Notes: a model not told the origin generated them from the sequence alone. 64,000 nucleotides of DNA from Patiria miniata (GCF_015706575.1 NW_024037072.1:25049162-25113161), one strand, 5' to 3'; shown: positions 42,371-56,000, counted from the first letter of the stretch. Program-made: numbers and translations.

Positions 42371-45017
42371 ATGTATACCGGTACATGTAGATGCTAGTAG
42401 AATGTACCAGAGCTCGTTTCCCAAAGTCAGAAAATCTTATTTGTAAAAAAAGCGTGTCTAGACTAGTTAAATCTTGCCTGTGTATTTTACAGAAAACCTT
42501 GCTGGTGCCTAGAGCTCTGTTGATTGTACATGTATGGTATACTTGCTGCAGTGTCTTGCTCTATGTACGATTTATGATGTGCCAAATGTAACCAAATTCA
42601 GCAAATAATCATCTTTTTAGGGACATGCAATGTAAAGGAGAATAAGTAGTGACTTGGTTTTTGTGTTGTTTTTTTTGTTCTCATTCACGAAGTGGTGTCT
42701 GAAATGCTTGGAGATGCTTGTATTTCAAACATTGTATGGCACTTCAATGGAGAATTAGTGTCGTTGTTTGTTCGCCGTGCCGCATAAGATCAAAAAGTAA
42801 CGTTTAGCAAAACAGCACAACTCATGTCATGGCTTCTTGATGTGCATGAAACTCTTGTTGCTGACTGAGAAAACAAAACTTGTGCAAAGCCACCAAACAA
42901 TTCACCTGAAACCAAAGAAAAACTTGGTGAAACCAAAACTCTGTTTGTTCTTGATTAAGCAGATGTTTGGGTTAGGTTAACACAAGCCGACATGCAGTGT
43001 CAACCAATGAAACGATTGCTTAGAAGCGTTTTCAAACGCCTTTATCACAAGCCATGACATTGGGCGGTGCAAGTAGGCTGGAAGTGATGAATATTCATCT
43101 TGGAAACATTTAAATACATGTAGTAAGCTTTTTTTTTTAATTGTTTTTTATATGGAACATCTCATTAAATTTGTGCATTGGTTTAGGAATCTGCAGGGAA
43201 CGCATACACTCCATACATGTTGCTTTCTTCCATTAACTATCTGCAAGAAGGCAGCACAAAATGTGGTTACTTTTAAGAACAGCCTGGAAATTTCCCTGCT
43301 GCAAATTTCAACTGGGGGGGGGGGGGGGGCCCAAAACATTTCGTGAGAAAATGTTTATTTATACTGAATCATCGCCGAATGTTGATTTCTGCTGTTGAAA
43401 TTCAAGTTTTGTGTTAACCCCAAAGTCTTCTCGGTTTTTTCCCTCCTTGCTAATGGACTTTGGTCATTTGGACGTCGAACACACATTATTTTTGTGATGC
43501 TTGAAGAAGAATCTTGTCATAGAGATTTTCATTTTGGCCACATCAGCCCAGTTTGTCAGTGTTAAACTCGCACTAATTGTACAGGACATTCCATTGTTTG
43601 CAATCGTGTTGACATCCCTGCAGATTCCTACATGTTGCAGTAGCTATATGGGTGTTAACTCCTTACCGTAACTACCAGGACATTTCAGACCAAACTCCTG
43701 GGCCCAATTTCATGGTATCGGAAAATTCCGTGCTTACAGTAAGTGTATTTCATGGGTTAGTGAGGACTTTTGGCTTCTGCGCATGCGTACGTCCCATAAC
43801 TAAGGATCCTGTGCTCACAGGGTTAGCACAGAACTTTTCTGCTAGCGGGGTAAGCACAAATTGGTGATCATAAGCACGGAAGTCTGTGGTTAGCAGAGCC
43901 ATACAATAGGGCCGTGATCTGTAGAAGGGTATTAAATTTAACCCTCTTTTACATTTTGACTCATTACGTGGCGAATGGTATTTATGTACTACTTACCCGG
44001 GATTACGAGGTGAATGCTGTAATGCTCCTTTGACAACGTATGCAATACCAAAATGTGCTCTTTTTTTGTTTTCTTTTCATTATTACATTCCAACTGCCAA
44101 AGAAAGAAAAAGAAAAAAAATATGTCTGAAACTGTATGCTGTGCATATTATCGATTTTCGTATGTATTTATGGTGCTGGTTTGAAGAGTTTGCTGCTTTT
44201 AAATATTTAGAGTGTAGAATTATTACGTATTTATAGTATACAATTGCTCGTGGTGTAGACATTTTGAGGGTTGGACCAACAATGCGAGAGTAATTTTGCA
44301 GTAAAATCCGCAACCCACAAAGTGGCAAGTAATTTTCAAAATGAACTCAAGGTATTTCTGTTATCTACCGGAAGCTAAAAACTAAAATACGAAAACCGTT
44401 GAGTTTCAATTTTCGAGAGTGAGTCAACATTTAGAGCAAAGTTACCTTTTTTTTTATTACAAGAATTACTATGGACATTTTATCTTAGGCATTCAATGTG
44501 TTGAAAAGATCATTCAGATGATGTTGCATTAGTATCAATGATTTTTTTTAACACTGGAAAGTTTGCACAAAGGAAGTGGTTATGATGGGTTGGTTTGTGA
44601 TAGTATCATGCGATCAATTTCTTTGAAGTTATGAATGGTTCTGAGAAGTTAGGCGGTAGACTTGGGTAATTTAAGAGTTTTGTCACATGGTGCTATCACC
44701 AACCCTTGCTCTAGTACCAACAATATTTGCTGCACTCCGACGCCAGTCATGTGACTTCCTGGATCCAACTGATGATTTAAATCTGGTCAGTGGCTTTCAT
44801 ATTTACCACATATTTGGTTTTCTGAGGAATGGGCGTATAGTCACATTGATAAAATATCTTAAATACAATGAACAAAATTACATAACAATGAATTGAATTT
44901 AATGTTGGGAATACAAATGTCAAGTTAAGTTGTCTTTCTGAATAAGTTGAATTCTGAATGTAACATTGTAAGCCTTTAAAAAAAATTTTTTTGTATATGT
45001 GCATTATAACTGTTATC
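42371..45017. other. Gene-free region
   Basis: No exon recognised. A G run of about 15 lies near 43315-43330. A repeat-like block at about 43678-43915 begins GGGCCCAATTTCATGG and ends CATACAATAGGGCC, with CGTGCTTA/TAAGCACGG motifs inside, so it is probably another inverted-repeat element. Confidence 0.35.
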
Positions 45018-45531
45018 TTAAAGATATAGTCCATCATTTGTAATTTGTGCATTTTGTTCGTTTGAAGCAACAAAAGTGTTCAAAATCTAATGAAGGATAC
45101 TGAACAACTAACCTGATGAAGTTTCAGCTCAGCTTCAGCTGTATATTCCGAGAAAAACAGCATTCTAGGATCTCACTTTCAAATCAAAAGTTGCTGAATC
45201 ATGTTTTGAATTGCACCTATACGCGATGTCGCGCACTGATCCGACGAATTATAGCAACCGCGCGCGCCTGTGCGTCGTGCCAATGCTTGCGCGTGCTGTA
45301 CCACGCCGAATAACAAAACGAACTACTCATTTAAATTTTCCTAAGGAGCGTCTTAAGACGCACCGTTGGAAAGGCCTTCTTTCGTTGATTACTTCAAAAC
45401 CATAGCTTGCCGGAAAGATTAATTTCACAGGGAGTTTAATCCACTTACTATCTTTCAACCAAGTATGTTTTTCAACAATAATACGCCAGTTACTTTTTCG
45501 GATGGCTGCAAATGATGGACTATAGCTTTAA
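45018..45531. mobile_element. TTAA-flanked element AAGATATAGTCCATCATTTG, copy 1
   Basis: TTAA at 45018-45021 and 45528-45531. TIRs are AGATATAGTCCATCATTTG / CAAATGATGGACTATAGCT. 514 bp, noncoding. The second copy is at 61271-61739. Confidence 0.8.
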
Positions 45532-46234
45532 GAGGAACAATGAACAGGTCCCAATAAGTATTACTTCTTAAGATCTTAGACCATGTACTTGGAGCAATGG
45601 AATGACCAAAGTTTACTAGCATGTACTCTTGTCAAATGATTCCCTTTTGTTATTGTAAAACGATGGCCATACAAGGTTTCTATTTTTGGGGGAAGAATGC
45701 TTCACCAACACCTTATTATGCAAGTAGTTATGCTGAGCCTTTGTTTTTAATAATAGTGACTATTCTAGATGTATACATGTAGTTAGTGATTTTTACTGAG
45801 CCATCTCAGTTTGCGGAGCATTGCAGAGGTGACCTTTTATTTCCTCAGAATTTCCCTTTCACGGTGGGGCCAAGAGGTTCGATTTCAGTTGGGGTCAGGT
45901 AGAATGTGTTTCCTATGATATCTCTTTGTTGCCTAGATTGATGGGTCCAAAACATACATTTTGGTTCCGTGAACAATGTTAAGATCTTTTTTAGATAATC
46001 CACTGAACGGATACATTTTTACCAAGTTAGTAAACTGAAGAAAAAAATAGTTCTAATGTTTGTCATGTTGAGCTATTAAAGAACCATGTGCTACAAAAGA
46101 AATTATCAACAAATTGTACACTGTGGATATGCATGACATATTCCTATCAGTGATTCAATTCCCTTCAGACTCCCAAAGCACAGTATCAAAAAGAAAATTC
46201 CCAACAATTTCATTTCCCCCAGTATGTCACCACA

Positions 46235-46513
46235 TTAACCCTCCTACTGTTTGAACAGTCACAGACAGTCAAAAAATCAATCCTCTTCCCCTGCCATGCC
46301 TTTTACACAGGCTGGTCACCAACAGTCAGATCATATTTCAAGCAAGCACTGTGACTATTTAAATTTAGTCAACAGGCAAGTGATAGGCCCAGCTGGCTTA
46401 TCAATCACCTACGGTCAGAGCATAGCTGTATCAAGTTACATAAACAGTCACAGCCAGTCAATCCTGCTTTATGTAGGCTGGGAGCTCTAAACTGTTGAAA
46501 ACAGGAGGGTTAA
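46235..46513. mobile_element. TTAA-flanked element CCCTCCTACTGTTTGAACAG, copy 2
   Basis: TTAA at 46235-46238 and 46510-46513. The inverted ends CCCTCCTACTGTTTGAACAG / CTGTTGAAAACAGGAGGG are intact here. The decayed relative is at 4795-5120. Confidence 0.75.
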
Positions 46514-46894
46514 TTAATCTGAATATGTCGGTGCACCAAAGATTTTTAATTTTTTTCCCAATTTGAGTGAGTTTTAATCCATTGAACATTCCCATCTTTA
46601 TATTTTGATAAACTGCCCCACCCTGAAATGGGAATTCTGCATGTGGTCCTTTATTAGTAGTATCTACATTTAGATGTACGTGTACTTCACTTGCCAATCG
46701 ACTATGCCTTTCTAGTGTAAGTGTGTGTGTTTAGCCTTTCAAAGACTTAAATGCGGGTGACCTATGTAAAACGGCCATGTGCTAATAATACTCAGTTATT
46801 GTGGTTCTTTTTGTTTGTTGTTTTTTTCGGTTGATTTGAATAAAGTCACTATATGTATTCAGTTGAGAGGCTGCCTTTGTGATGTTCTTTCAGG

Positions 46895-47075
46895 TTGATG
46901 CAGTAGTTACTTTCCTTGCCTTCCACCTCTATGGCCCAGGTTCGATTCCTGTCCTGGTCCACATGTGGATTGGGTTTTCAGTCCCTACCAGATTCCGTGG
47001 GTTTTCCCCAGAATACTATTGGGGTTTTCCTCCCACCACTAAAACCGTAATTTCTTGTCATTGTCTTCTCTAAAG
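46895..47075 (+). mobile_element. SINE-like repeat, plus strand
   Basis: tRNA-like head with B-box GGTTCGATTCC at 46939-46949, then a body with GGTTTTCCTCCCACCACTAA. The body recurs on the minus strand at 55606-55795. Confidence 0.6.
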
Positions 47076-47173
47076 AGTTTTTTTTTTTTCAGGCTTGCCA
47101 GCTTGCAGTGCCTTGGACGCTAATGCAGATTCCTTGGTTTCAGTACCAGAAATATAATAATAGTACATGTAGT

Positions 47174-47498
47174 TTGGGCGATTCACAATGCAGTGCGCCA
47201 CCAAGAGTTTGCCATGGAGAGTCCATTTTTCAAATTTACGGTCGACAAAACATGGCCCATTTGAATGAGTGTCAGTAGACAACTTGAGCTTATTTGTTAT
47301 AGATTGGGGCATAGCATTCTGCCGCCTTGCAAAAAAACCCACTATATATCATACGCTTACGAAACTACTGGCCGGAAAAACGAACAATTTCAAATGTCCC
47401 GCGCTGCGAATTTGTCGACCATCTCCCACAATGCACTGGGAAAAATGAACGCTCCTTGGCAACCTCTTGGTGGTGCACTGCATTGTGAATCGCCCGAA
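47174..47498. mobile_element. Inverted-repeat element TTGGGCGATTCACAATGCAG
   Basis: Terminal arms of about 55 bp: GGGCGATTCACAATGCAGTG, then CGCCACCAAGAGTTTGCCAT, pair with the right end GTGCACTGCATTGTGAATCG + CCC. Noncoding 325-bp unit. Confidence 0.75.
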
Positions 47499-47639
47499 TG
47501 GCAAACAATCATTTACATGTATGTACACTTTTTGAGTTGGACAGTCATTGAATCTGCGACACTGTTACTTCAAATAGGGCTGATTCATAAGTCACGGGAA
47601 TTTCAGTGTGAAGCGAATTTGTCTGGGTAACAGCTTCGC

Positions 47640-48264
47640 TTTTTGTGACGCAAATTTTCAAAAGTTCCTTAGATTTGCATAAAAATACTCCCCTCCCTTC
47701 CTGCCCATAGTTAAGTTACATATCTTCATAAAAAAAAAAACACACACACTGATATCTTGATTTTTCAACAACTTGATTTTTTACCAACTTTTTCCATTTA
47801 TTATAAAAAAATTCATCAGTGAAATCAATACCAGTGATTGATTTTTAAGAAAATAATACATTGGAAATCTTTTGAAGAAATAGCGACAGCAGGAATTGCA
47901 GAATACATGTACATTAACAAAAAAACATGTACCTTTTATAAATCAAAAACATGGATCTGCCATGATCCATGCATCCACATGAATAATGGATAAAGTGAAA
48001 TACAATAAAATGTCTTCAAACAAACGAAATCAAAACTAAGAGAAGAAAATTTCAGTGTGACATTTTTTTTCCCTGACCCTGATACCTTGATACTTTGTAA
48101 TTTGCCATTCATGCATCATGATTTTTCATTTGTTGGGTAGGTAGTTTGCTACTCATAATCACTCTTGGAGGATGACTGCATTAAGGAGTGCATCAGAATT
48201 ATAAAATCATAGATGTCGGATGTAACAGGGACAGGGAAAAAAGTGGACCCCAAATTTCCAAAAT
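47640..48264. other. Gene-free stretch
   Basis: A+T-rich with no repeat partner in the window and no recognised exon. Confidence 0.3.
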
Positions 48265-48537
48265 GACCCACAGACAGGAACGGAGTGCCCATCTCTCTTT
48301 CATTAGCGATTGGGCCAGACTCATATGCTGCTGTGGGGGGATCGCCACACCTCCTCCACAGCGAGTCTGTTACCTTCCCAGCATTGAATAATGCCAGGAC
48401 CCATTTAACACCTGGGTTGAGAGGAGTAATTGAGCTAAAGCGCCTTACTCAAGGGCACAACACGCATGGCCACGGTGGGGCTCGAACCCACAACCTCTCG
48501 ATCACGAATCCTGTGCTCCACCGCAAGACCACATGAA
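48265..48537 (-). mobile_element. SINE-like repeat on minus strand
   Basis: On the minus strand: GTGGTCTTGCGGTGGAGCAC, then a B-box GGTTCGAGCCCCACC (complement near 48475-48490), followed by a body with AAGGCGCTTTAGCTCAATTA. The layout resembles 12972-13275. Confidence 0.6.
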
Positions 48538-48876
48538 ACAAGTGAAGATCAAAAGGCTAAGAGACAAGTGAAGATCAAAAGGCTCGGATGCCCCTGGTAT
48601 TTGAAATTGTGGCTTTCGCTGCCTGAATTTTACACCGCTAATGACAGAAGACTTGTTTTGAATTGTACATGAAAGCTTTAGATGTCGAGCAGTAGTCAGA
48701 GCCATTGAACTTGGTCCAAGTACTTCAGACGGTGCCTTGAGGCCTTTGAAATGGCACTCAATTGAGAGTCGGATCTAGAGGCAATATTTGAAATAAAGAT
48801 TGTGATCTCAAAAGCTGACTGTTGTTACCCTGTGGGCAGGTATTCCACACCACTTCAGATCTTGTGAGTATATTGA

Positions 48877-49005
48877 GGCCGGTTCATACTTAATGCAAAT
48901 GTTGGTGTGAACCAAATTTGTTCAAGTAACGGAGGACGTCGCAATGAAACTTCAGTTGTTTACGTCATGAAATTGCTTTACTTTCACATGGAGAATGAAC
49001 CGGCC
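48877..49005. mobile_element. Short inverted-repeat element GGCCGGTTCATACTT
   Basis: About 130 bp with ends GGCCGGTTCATACT / ATGAACCGGCC. It is immediately followed by the GGCC-ended MITE at 49010. Confidence 0.55.
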
Positions 49006-49009
49006 TTTA

Positions 49010-49377
49010 GGCCCCCCCAAAAAACGTCTCTGGTTTCTGGTATGCGCGCGCGTCGCAGTAGCCATGCGCGTCGGCAAAATTCAAAAAAAAAAAAATATCA
49101 ATGTAAGATGATGTCTCAAAACCGCCAAACTCACTGGTTTGACTGGAATCCTGCTGCTGCACAATTTTAACGTGTTTTTTGATGGGGTTACGATCGAGTA
49201 TAAGCTTTATGTGGCCACTCTGGGCTCCCATACATTTTGCACTAAATTTAGTCGGCCATCATTTGCAGTCATCGGCCGACATTTGAAGGAAAAAAAGTCA
49301 AAAAAAAAAAAGCTGCGTTGCTGCACTACTTTTGGGGCAAGCTCCATACCAGAAAATGGAGACTTTTTTATTTGGCC
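49010..49377. mobile_element. GGCC-ended MITE, copy
   Basis: TTA at 49007-49009 and 49378-49380. Contains CTCTGGTTTCTGGTATGCGC and the partner CCATACCAGAAAATGGAG; otherwise as 22568-22941. Confidence 0.75.
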
Positions 49378-49734
49378 TTATAATGGATTTTTATTTTCAT
49401 GGGGAGTTTAAACTTTTTTAAACATCCCTTCACGGACATTTCTGTTTATACCTAGTGCTAGCTCTCCGAAAGCTTTTATACGAGAAACAACTGCTTCACT
49501 GGTAAACGGAAATCATGGGTCAGAAATCAAGTACTTTCATGGGTTTGCTAAGCACAGAAGGTAGCTAATCTCAACAGGATACCAGTTAAACTGTTGCAGG
49601 ATTTATCTTGTTTGAGACCGGTGCTCAGCCGATTTTTTTTTTTTTTTTTTTTGTTTTTTCACCAAACATATCAACTTCAGAACTGCAAGGTGTGTAATCG
49701 ATTGCAAACAAAATGCAGACTAACTAAATATGGT

Positions 49735-49964
49735 AAATTGGCGGCAGTATTTGAAAAAAGCCAGTTTTTTTCCAATGCTGGTCGGCCAACCAGCGTTGGA
49801 AACGGATACAAAAATACCACTCTTCTAGAAAATGACAGCACACCAGTTGTCAAGATTTTACAGGATGCTTTAGACTGTCATTCACTAACAGTCCAGTAAG
49901 GTATTTCATAATAATTTGGTAGTTTTGTTTTTTGATGTTTGCAAATGTTGTATATTCCCTTTAA
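49735..49964. mobile_element. Truncated reverse copy of the 5131-5659 element
   Basis: Ends TATTCCCTTTAA with TTAA at 49961-49964. Contains the CCAATGCTGGTCGGCCAACC hairpin and AGGATGCTTTAGACTGTCAT. The other terminus is missing. Confidence 0.6.
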
Positions 49965-50034
49965 GCGATATTTTGACAGTAAGCAGCTGCATGAGATTAG
50001 GCACTGGTGCTCGTCCCTGTAGACACTGTGGGAT

Positions 50035-53000
50035 CTAGTAGAAATGCTTCCTGTCCTTTTCCCACAGTTCCTTGACGATCTGCTCGTATTCTGTCCCTGG
50101 GAAGCGTTCCACAAATGACTGGACAATCCCGGCGGCCGTCGCCTCGTACTCCTGTAGTACAATCTCCCCTTCTGAAGAATAAAGTAAAGATCAAGGAAAT
50201 GAATCAGTTGGAGAAATGTGCGATCAACTCTTACATTCAGTGCATATGTTAGCCTAGGTCAAGGCGTTCGACGATAGATTCCGATGATCAATGGTTGGCC
50301 GTGAACAACAGTAGCCGTACGCTATGCACTCACATATACTGCGCGAACAGCGACCTAATGTGGCTAGGCTACAATATGCAAATCAGCTGGTGCTGAACGA
50401 ACGCCTTGGTACATGTGTGAGCCTTGGCTGAACAGTATGTGTTTCTTTATTTTGTCGCTGGATTTCCAGCGACGACCCCTAACGCAAATAAAGATGCGAT
50501 TATCATTCAGTGCTTGGTCATGGAGGCTCATATTGTACATGGACAGAGAGCTGGATAGTGTGGCTACATTCCCTAACAAGTTTGAAGTCCGCAGACCAAA
50601 AAGAACTCGACATAAATCCAGGGACAAAATAACGAAAATTGCCCCAAAAAGATAAGCTGTGACCCACGGATGTTCCAAGGCATTCGTTCAGCCCCACCTG
50701 ATTTGCTTATCTAGCCTAGCCATGTGAGGTTGCTCTTCGCACTTCGTACGGTACGTGTGATTGCATAGCGCGTGGCTACTGTTTTGTTGGTGGCCGACCA
50801 CCAATCATTGGACTCTATCGACAGACACCTTGACCAAGGCTATGCATATGTGTAACTCTTAAAATCTACAAAAAAAATCTTAGGGTTAAGGCCAAAAAAA
50901 AAAAGTCTCCGGTTTCTGGTATGGGGCTTGCCCAAAAAGTGGTGCGGCGACGCGGCTTTTTTTTTTTTTTTACCTGATTTTTTGCTTCAAATGTCGGCTG
51001 ATGACTGCAAATGGTGCCCGACTAAACTTAGTGCAAATATATGGGAGTCCAGAGAGGCCACATAAAGCTTATAAAGCTTATTCTCGACCATAACCCAATC
51101 TAAAAACACGTTAAAATTGTGCAGCAGCAGGATTCCAGTCAAACCAGTGAGTTTGGCGGTTTTGAGACATCATCTTTAATTGAAAAAAAAACTTTTTCAT
51201 TTTGCCAACGCACATGGCTACGGCGACGCGCGCGCATACCAGAAACCGGAGACTTTTTTTTTTGGCCTAACGGCAAGTCTTTAACCCAAGTTGCTTTGGG
51301 TAAAATGTAGCAGTCCTAATTCCATTTTTTCTATAACCTCGGCTGAAGCACGCAATTTTTTAAAATAAATAGCCATTTATTCCGGGTTTGCTTTACACCC
51401 GTAAACCGGGGTTGACGACTTCTGACAATTGCCCAGCCATTAACAAAGATATTGACAATAATAGCATTGACCGGTAAGCTCAGTTGGTAGAGCGCTCAGG
51501 TCTGTTGTTCAGAAGTATGGGTTCAAGTCCTACTCCAGTCAATTTGTTTTCCCGTCAACCTTATATCATAAAACAAGATGAGGCAAGCCCAGTAAAAGTG
51601 GTCCAAGAACCCACCAAAACTCTATTCAATTGATTCAGAATAGATCAACTCTTAAATTCAGTGCATATGTTAGCCTTGGTCAAGGCATTCGATGATAGAT
51701 TCCGATGATCAAAGGTTGGCCACGAACAACAGTAGCCGTACGCTATGTACTCACATCAGGCCCGGATCCAGGACAGGAATTTTTTAGACGGGGGGCACAC
51801 TGTTGTAAAAAAAAAAAATCATTTGCTCCGAAAATTAATGCGAGCGCGGAGCGCGAAGCCCTAACGGCGTGGGGTCCGGGGCCCGCTTAAGGGCCCCGGG
51901 AAATTTTGGATTCTAGATGCTCTGTGGTGCAATCTGAGGCGATTCCTGGCTCCTTTCGACTGAATTAGTTCAGCAAAAGTTTTTAAGATAAGGATTTTTT
52001 AAAAACATACTCTTACTTTTACAAACTATTTTCCTCTTTATATTTTCTTGCTTTTATTTTTGAAAAGGAATTGTATTGACTTCGTTTTGTTAACTGTTGC
52101 AACGATGCGTTGTGACATTTGCTCCGAGGACTAATGCGAGGGTGGATCACGCCTGTCTTACCACGTGGGGTCCGGGGCCCGCTTAAGGGCCCCAGAAAAT
52201 TGGAATTTCAGATGCTGTGTGGTGTATTCTGAGGGGACTCCTGGCCCCTTTTTCCCAGTTATTTGAGCAAAATGTTTTAAGATTACGAGGATATTTTTCA
52301 TTGGTTTTATAATATACTCTTTCGTTTACAAGCCTTTTATTTTTGTCTGTTTTTCACTTGTATTCCAAATATTTTTGTCTGCATAGTTATTTCCGTGCTT
52401 ATTTTTGAAAAGGAATCGTATCTTGCAGTGATGAGTATAGGGCATCTGCCCGAAGACCAATGCGTAGCGCGAACATCTTTCGGCGTGGGGTCCGGGGCCC
52501 GCTTAAGGGCCCCGGGAAATTTTGGATTCTACATGCTCTGTGGTGCGATCTGAGGCGATTCCTGGCTCCTCTTCCCCAGAGTTATTTGACTAAATTTGTT
52601 TAAAGATTATAAGATTTTTTCATTGATTAAAATTACTCTTGCTTTTTACAAGCCTTCTCAGTTTCTTCTGTTCTTCACTTGATACCATGTATTTTCGTCT
52701 GCATGTCTTCGTGCAATATATTTTGAAAAAGGAATTGTAAAAACTTAGTTTGGTAGCTGGTGTAAGGATGCTTTCTATTAAATGTTCTGTTTGAAGTTGA
52801 AATTTTCAGTTATATCAACAAGAACAAACCACTTGAACATGTTAATCGAATTCAAGTTTAAAATTAGTGTAATTTAATCAAACTTAAACAGAGGAGCAAT
52901 TAGCCTCCATTGTAACTTCACAGCTCAGTTTTATCTCATGACTACAGAAATTAATCAAACGTCATCCAAGTTTCTCCCTCTTTTTTTGCATAATGTAAAA

Positions 53001-56000
53001 TGCCCAAACATTTTAAAGAAATGTTCTTTTAATTCAGTCCAGTTTTAATTTCAAGAATAGGGCATATTACACGTGCATGTATTTGTAAATATACCATCGG
53101 CAGATAGGTGGAGCGGCAAGACAAATTGTGTGAGACATTGCGGACATATAATTGACATTGGGTCTTTCGGCGCCATGGTACAATTTTGAAGGAGTATTCG
53201 TCATTTAGTTATGTAAAAAAACATTGCAGTAAATAATGGTTGACAATAACGTTGAGAGGTACACATCGGGAATAGGTGTATACCTCCCGGCTGGGACACG
53301 GATGCCGGCCCGCGTCGCCACCGGCGAACTACGATCAAATTTACGTCGCTTGCAATTCAAAGAGCAACACACTTGCGTTTCGTCTAGCTTGCAAGAGCAT
53401 GTCTTGAGTGCTGATTGTTTTTGTCCTAAGAACAAACAGATCTCTTTTATGTACCAAAATTATCAGATTTGTATTTTCTGCAACGCCTAGTAACGTCAAA
53501 ACCCAACTTTTGGATCTCAACTTTCTTCGTTAAAAAAATGTTTTATTGACGGATCCATGACCTTCAGGGGTGTTTCAATTTTTTCAGGGTTTTACATCGT
53601 TTCTCGAATAAAGTCTTTACGAATGATGACGTGACGTTGAAGAAGTCAATTTAAAACAAGGACATGTTTTGGACTCCGTGAAAAAGTATAATTTGTAATT
53701 CAAAAGCGCGTGGAACTGCTGGCAAATTGTTCTTACTAAAACACACCCTTGACCAATGGTGTGGTCCAAAGAGCAATGCACAACGTGTGTTTGAGCTGCA
53801 TGTTCGTAGAGAATAAATCGTGTACATGTACGTTCTTACGAATCGGTTTAATAACGGTATATGCAGGGTGGGATCGCGGTTTATTTCGAAGCTTCTCGAG
53901 TTGAGTACGCAATGTTTGCAGGCTCAAGTTTAATATCGGTATTTTGTCAGTAAGGAGGTTCCCTCCTCTCCTCCTTTTCTGTCACCTCCCCCTCTTTTTC
54001 CCCCTTCTATTTTTTTTTGGGACTCAAATTTGACGGGGGGCACGTGCCCCCGCGGCCCACCCCTGGATCCGGGCCTGCACATGTACAGCGCGAACTGCAG
54101 CGACCTCACGCGGCTAGGCTACAACATGCAAATCAGCTGGTGCTGAACACCTTGGAACATCTGTAAGCCTTGGCTTATAACATTTTTTTTGTCGCTGGAT
54201 TTCCAGCGACGACCCGGTATGCGAATAAAGATGAGATTATCATTCAGTACGTGTGGCTACATTCCCTATAAACAAGTTTGAAGTCCGCAGACCAAAAAGA
54301 ACTCGACATAAATCCAGGGACAAAATTACAAAAATTGCCCAAGAAACAGATAAGCCGTGGCCCACAGGTGTTCCAAGGCATTCGTTCAGCCCCACCTGAT
54401 TTGCTTATCTAGCCTAGCCATGTGAGGTTGCTCTTCGCGCTTCGTACAGTACGTGTGATTGCATAGCGCGTGGCTACTGTTTTGTTGGTGGCCGACCACC
54501 GATCATTGGACTCTATCGACGAACACCTTGACCAAGGCTATGCATATGTGTAACTCTTAAAATCTATAAAAAAAATCTTAGGGTTAACGGCAAGTCTTTA
54601 ACCCAAGTTGCACTGGGTAAAATGTAGCAGTCCTAATTCCATTTTTTCTATAACCTCGGTTGAAGCACACAATTTTTTTTTAAATAGCCATTTATTCCGG
54701 GTTCGCTTTACACCCGTAAACCGGGGTTGACGACTTCTGACAAGTGCCGAGCCATTAACAAAGATATTGACAAATAGCATTGACCGGTAAGCTCAGTTGG
54801 TAGAGCACTCAGGTCTCTTCTTCAGGAGTATCGGTTCAATTCCCACTCCATTCAATTTGTTTTCCCGTCAACCTTATATCATAAAACAAGATGAGCAGTA
54901 AAAGTGGTCCCAGAACCCACCAAAAATCTATTCAATTAATTCAGAATAGACCGATCCATAATAAGCCCCACACTATAATATTCTGAACAATCACAGCCGT
55001 GATTAAATGTCCGATGTGCGTCCACAAAAGTCTGACCTGCGTGCACATGCGCATGACGCGAGCTGCTGGAACATGCAGTATGGCATTAGAGAGGTTGGTT
55101 GCCCACATGCGCATGGGCGGGGCAGTACCGGTGATCATAAACGAAGACACTGCGCGGCTCACAAGTGACGGTCAGTGAGAAAGGTACAAAGAAGGCACGT
55201 ACTACTCGGCTAGCCCTCTGGGACCAGCAAAAACAGCCCCGACTGAGAAGTCACCAACTCCTGTCCCACTTACCTGCATCTGTAGTGGTGTTGACCTGCA
55301 CGAACATCCTGCGGGGCAGTTTCCTCGACAAGACCACCTGCCTTAGAGACAGGAATTGCTCCGCCGTGTCGTCGTTGACTGCCGAGTAGCCATCGTACAT
55401 TGCCCTAGCACTGTCATAGTCGCCAGTAGATTTGAAGACCTGAAAGCATGGAATAAAACTGTAATGTACTTCCTTTTTGATTCCCCAAGTATAGACGCTT
55501 TGAAATCAGCAGCCATCTTAGCGGATTATTTTGCTATTATTTTATCTATTTATTTTATTTATTTAACTCTTATTTGAAGTGGAATCCACTGGTCTCCCAT
55601 GGGGCCCAGTAAAGAGAAGACATCATGCAGAAATTACAGTTCTAGATGTGGGAGGAAAACCCCAGAAGAATATTTTGAGGAAAACCCACAGGGCAGGGAC
55701 AGATAGAAAACCCAATCCACATATTGGTCCAGACATAACCCGGGTGACAGCGGTGGAAGGCGAGGAAAGTCCCTCCATGCCAACCTGACTCTCTAGGGGT
55801 TACAATGAATGCACGTCTGGGGTGCAACTCGTGCACATCCCTGTTGGACACACCTAAAATATGGCTGATACATGCTGAAATATCTGGTCGCTTGTACAGT
55901 ATAGAAATAAAGCTGTTTTTCTGAGGTAATATAGAATGATTGAGGACAACGAACATGTTGAATGAGTCAGGAATATATGCATGAATGGACACACAGCAAA

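Larger units (their letters stand above)
50222..51642. repeat. Tandem duplication unit 1, with fold-back core and tRNA-like sequence
   Basis: Starts GATCAACTCTTACATTCAGT and ends at AATTGATTCAGAATA; unit 2 (51643-54949) starts with the same words. The first 650 bp fold back (the start, with CATATGTTAGCCTAGGTCAAGG, quoted as CATATGTTAGCCTAGG + TCAAGG, pairs with the segment near 50790-50870). A tRNA-like sequence lies at 51468-51541. A GGCC-ended MITE is inserted at 50890-51267 and is absent from unit 2. Confidence 0.8.
51643..54949. repeat. Tandem duplication unit 2, split by a 2.3-kb insertion
   Basis: Same order as unit 1: CAACTCTTAAATTCAGTGCA start, CAAATCAGCTGGTGCTGAAC, TTTCCAGCGACGACCC, tRNA-like copy, end near ATTCAGAATAGACCG. 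It is interrupted at 51757-54077. Parts of the CTTGGTCATGGAGGC... segment of unit 1 are deleted here. Confidence 0.8.

Noticed and set aside
51468..51541. Functional tRNA gene
   Set aside because: D-arm and boxes are good, but the anticodon stem is weak and the sequence is part of a duplicated repeat unit. It is reported only as tRNA-like.
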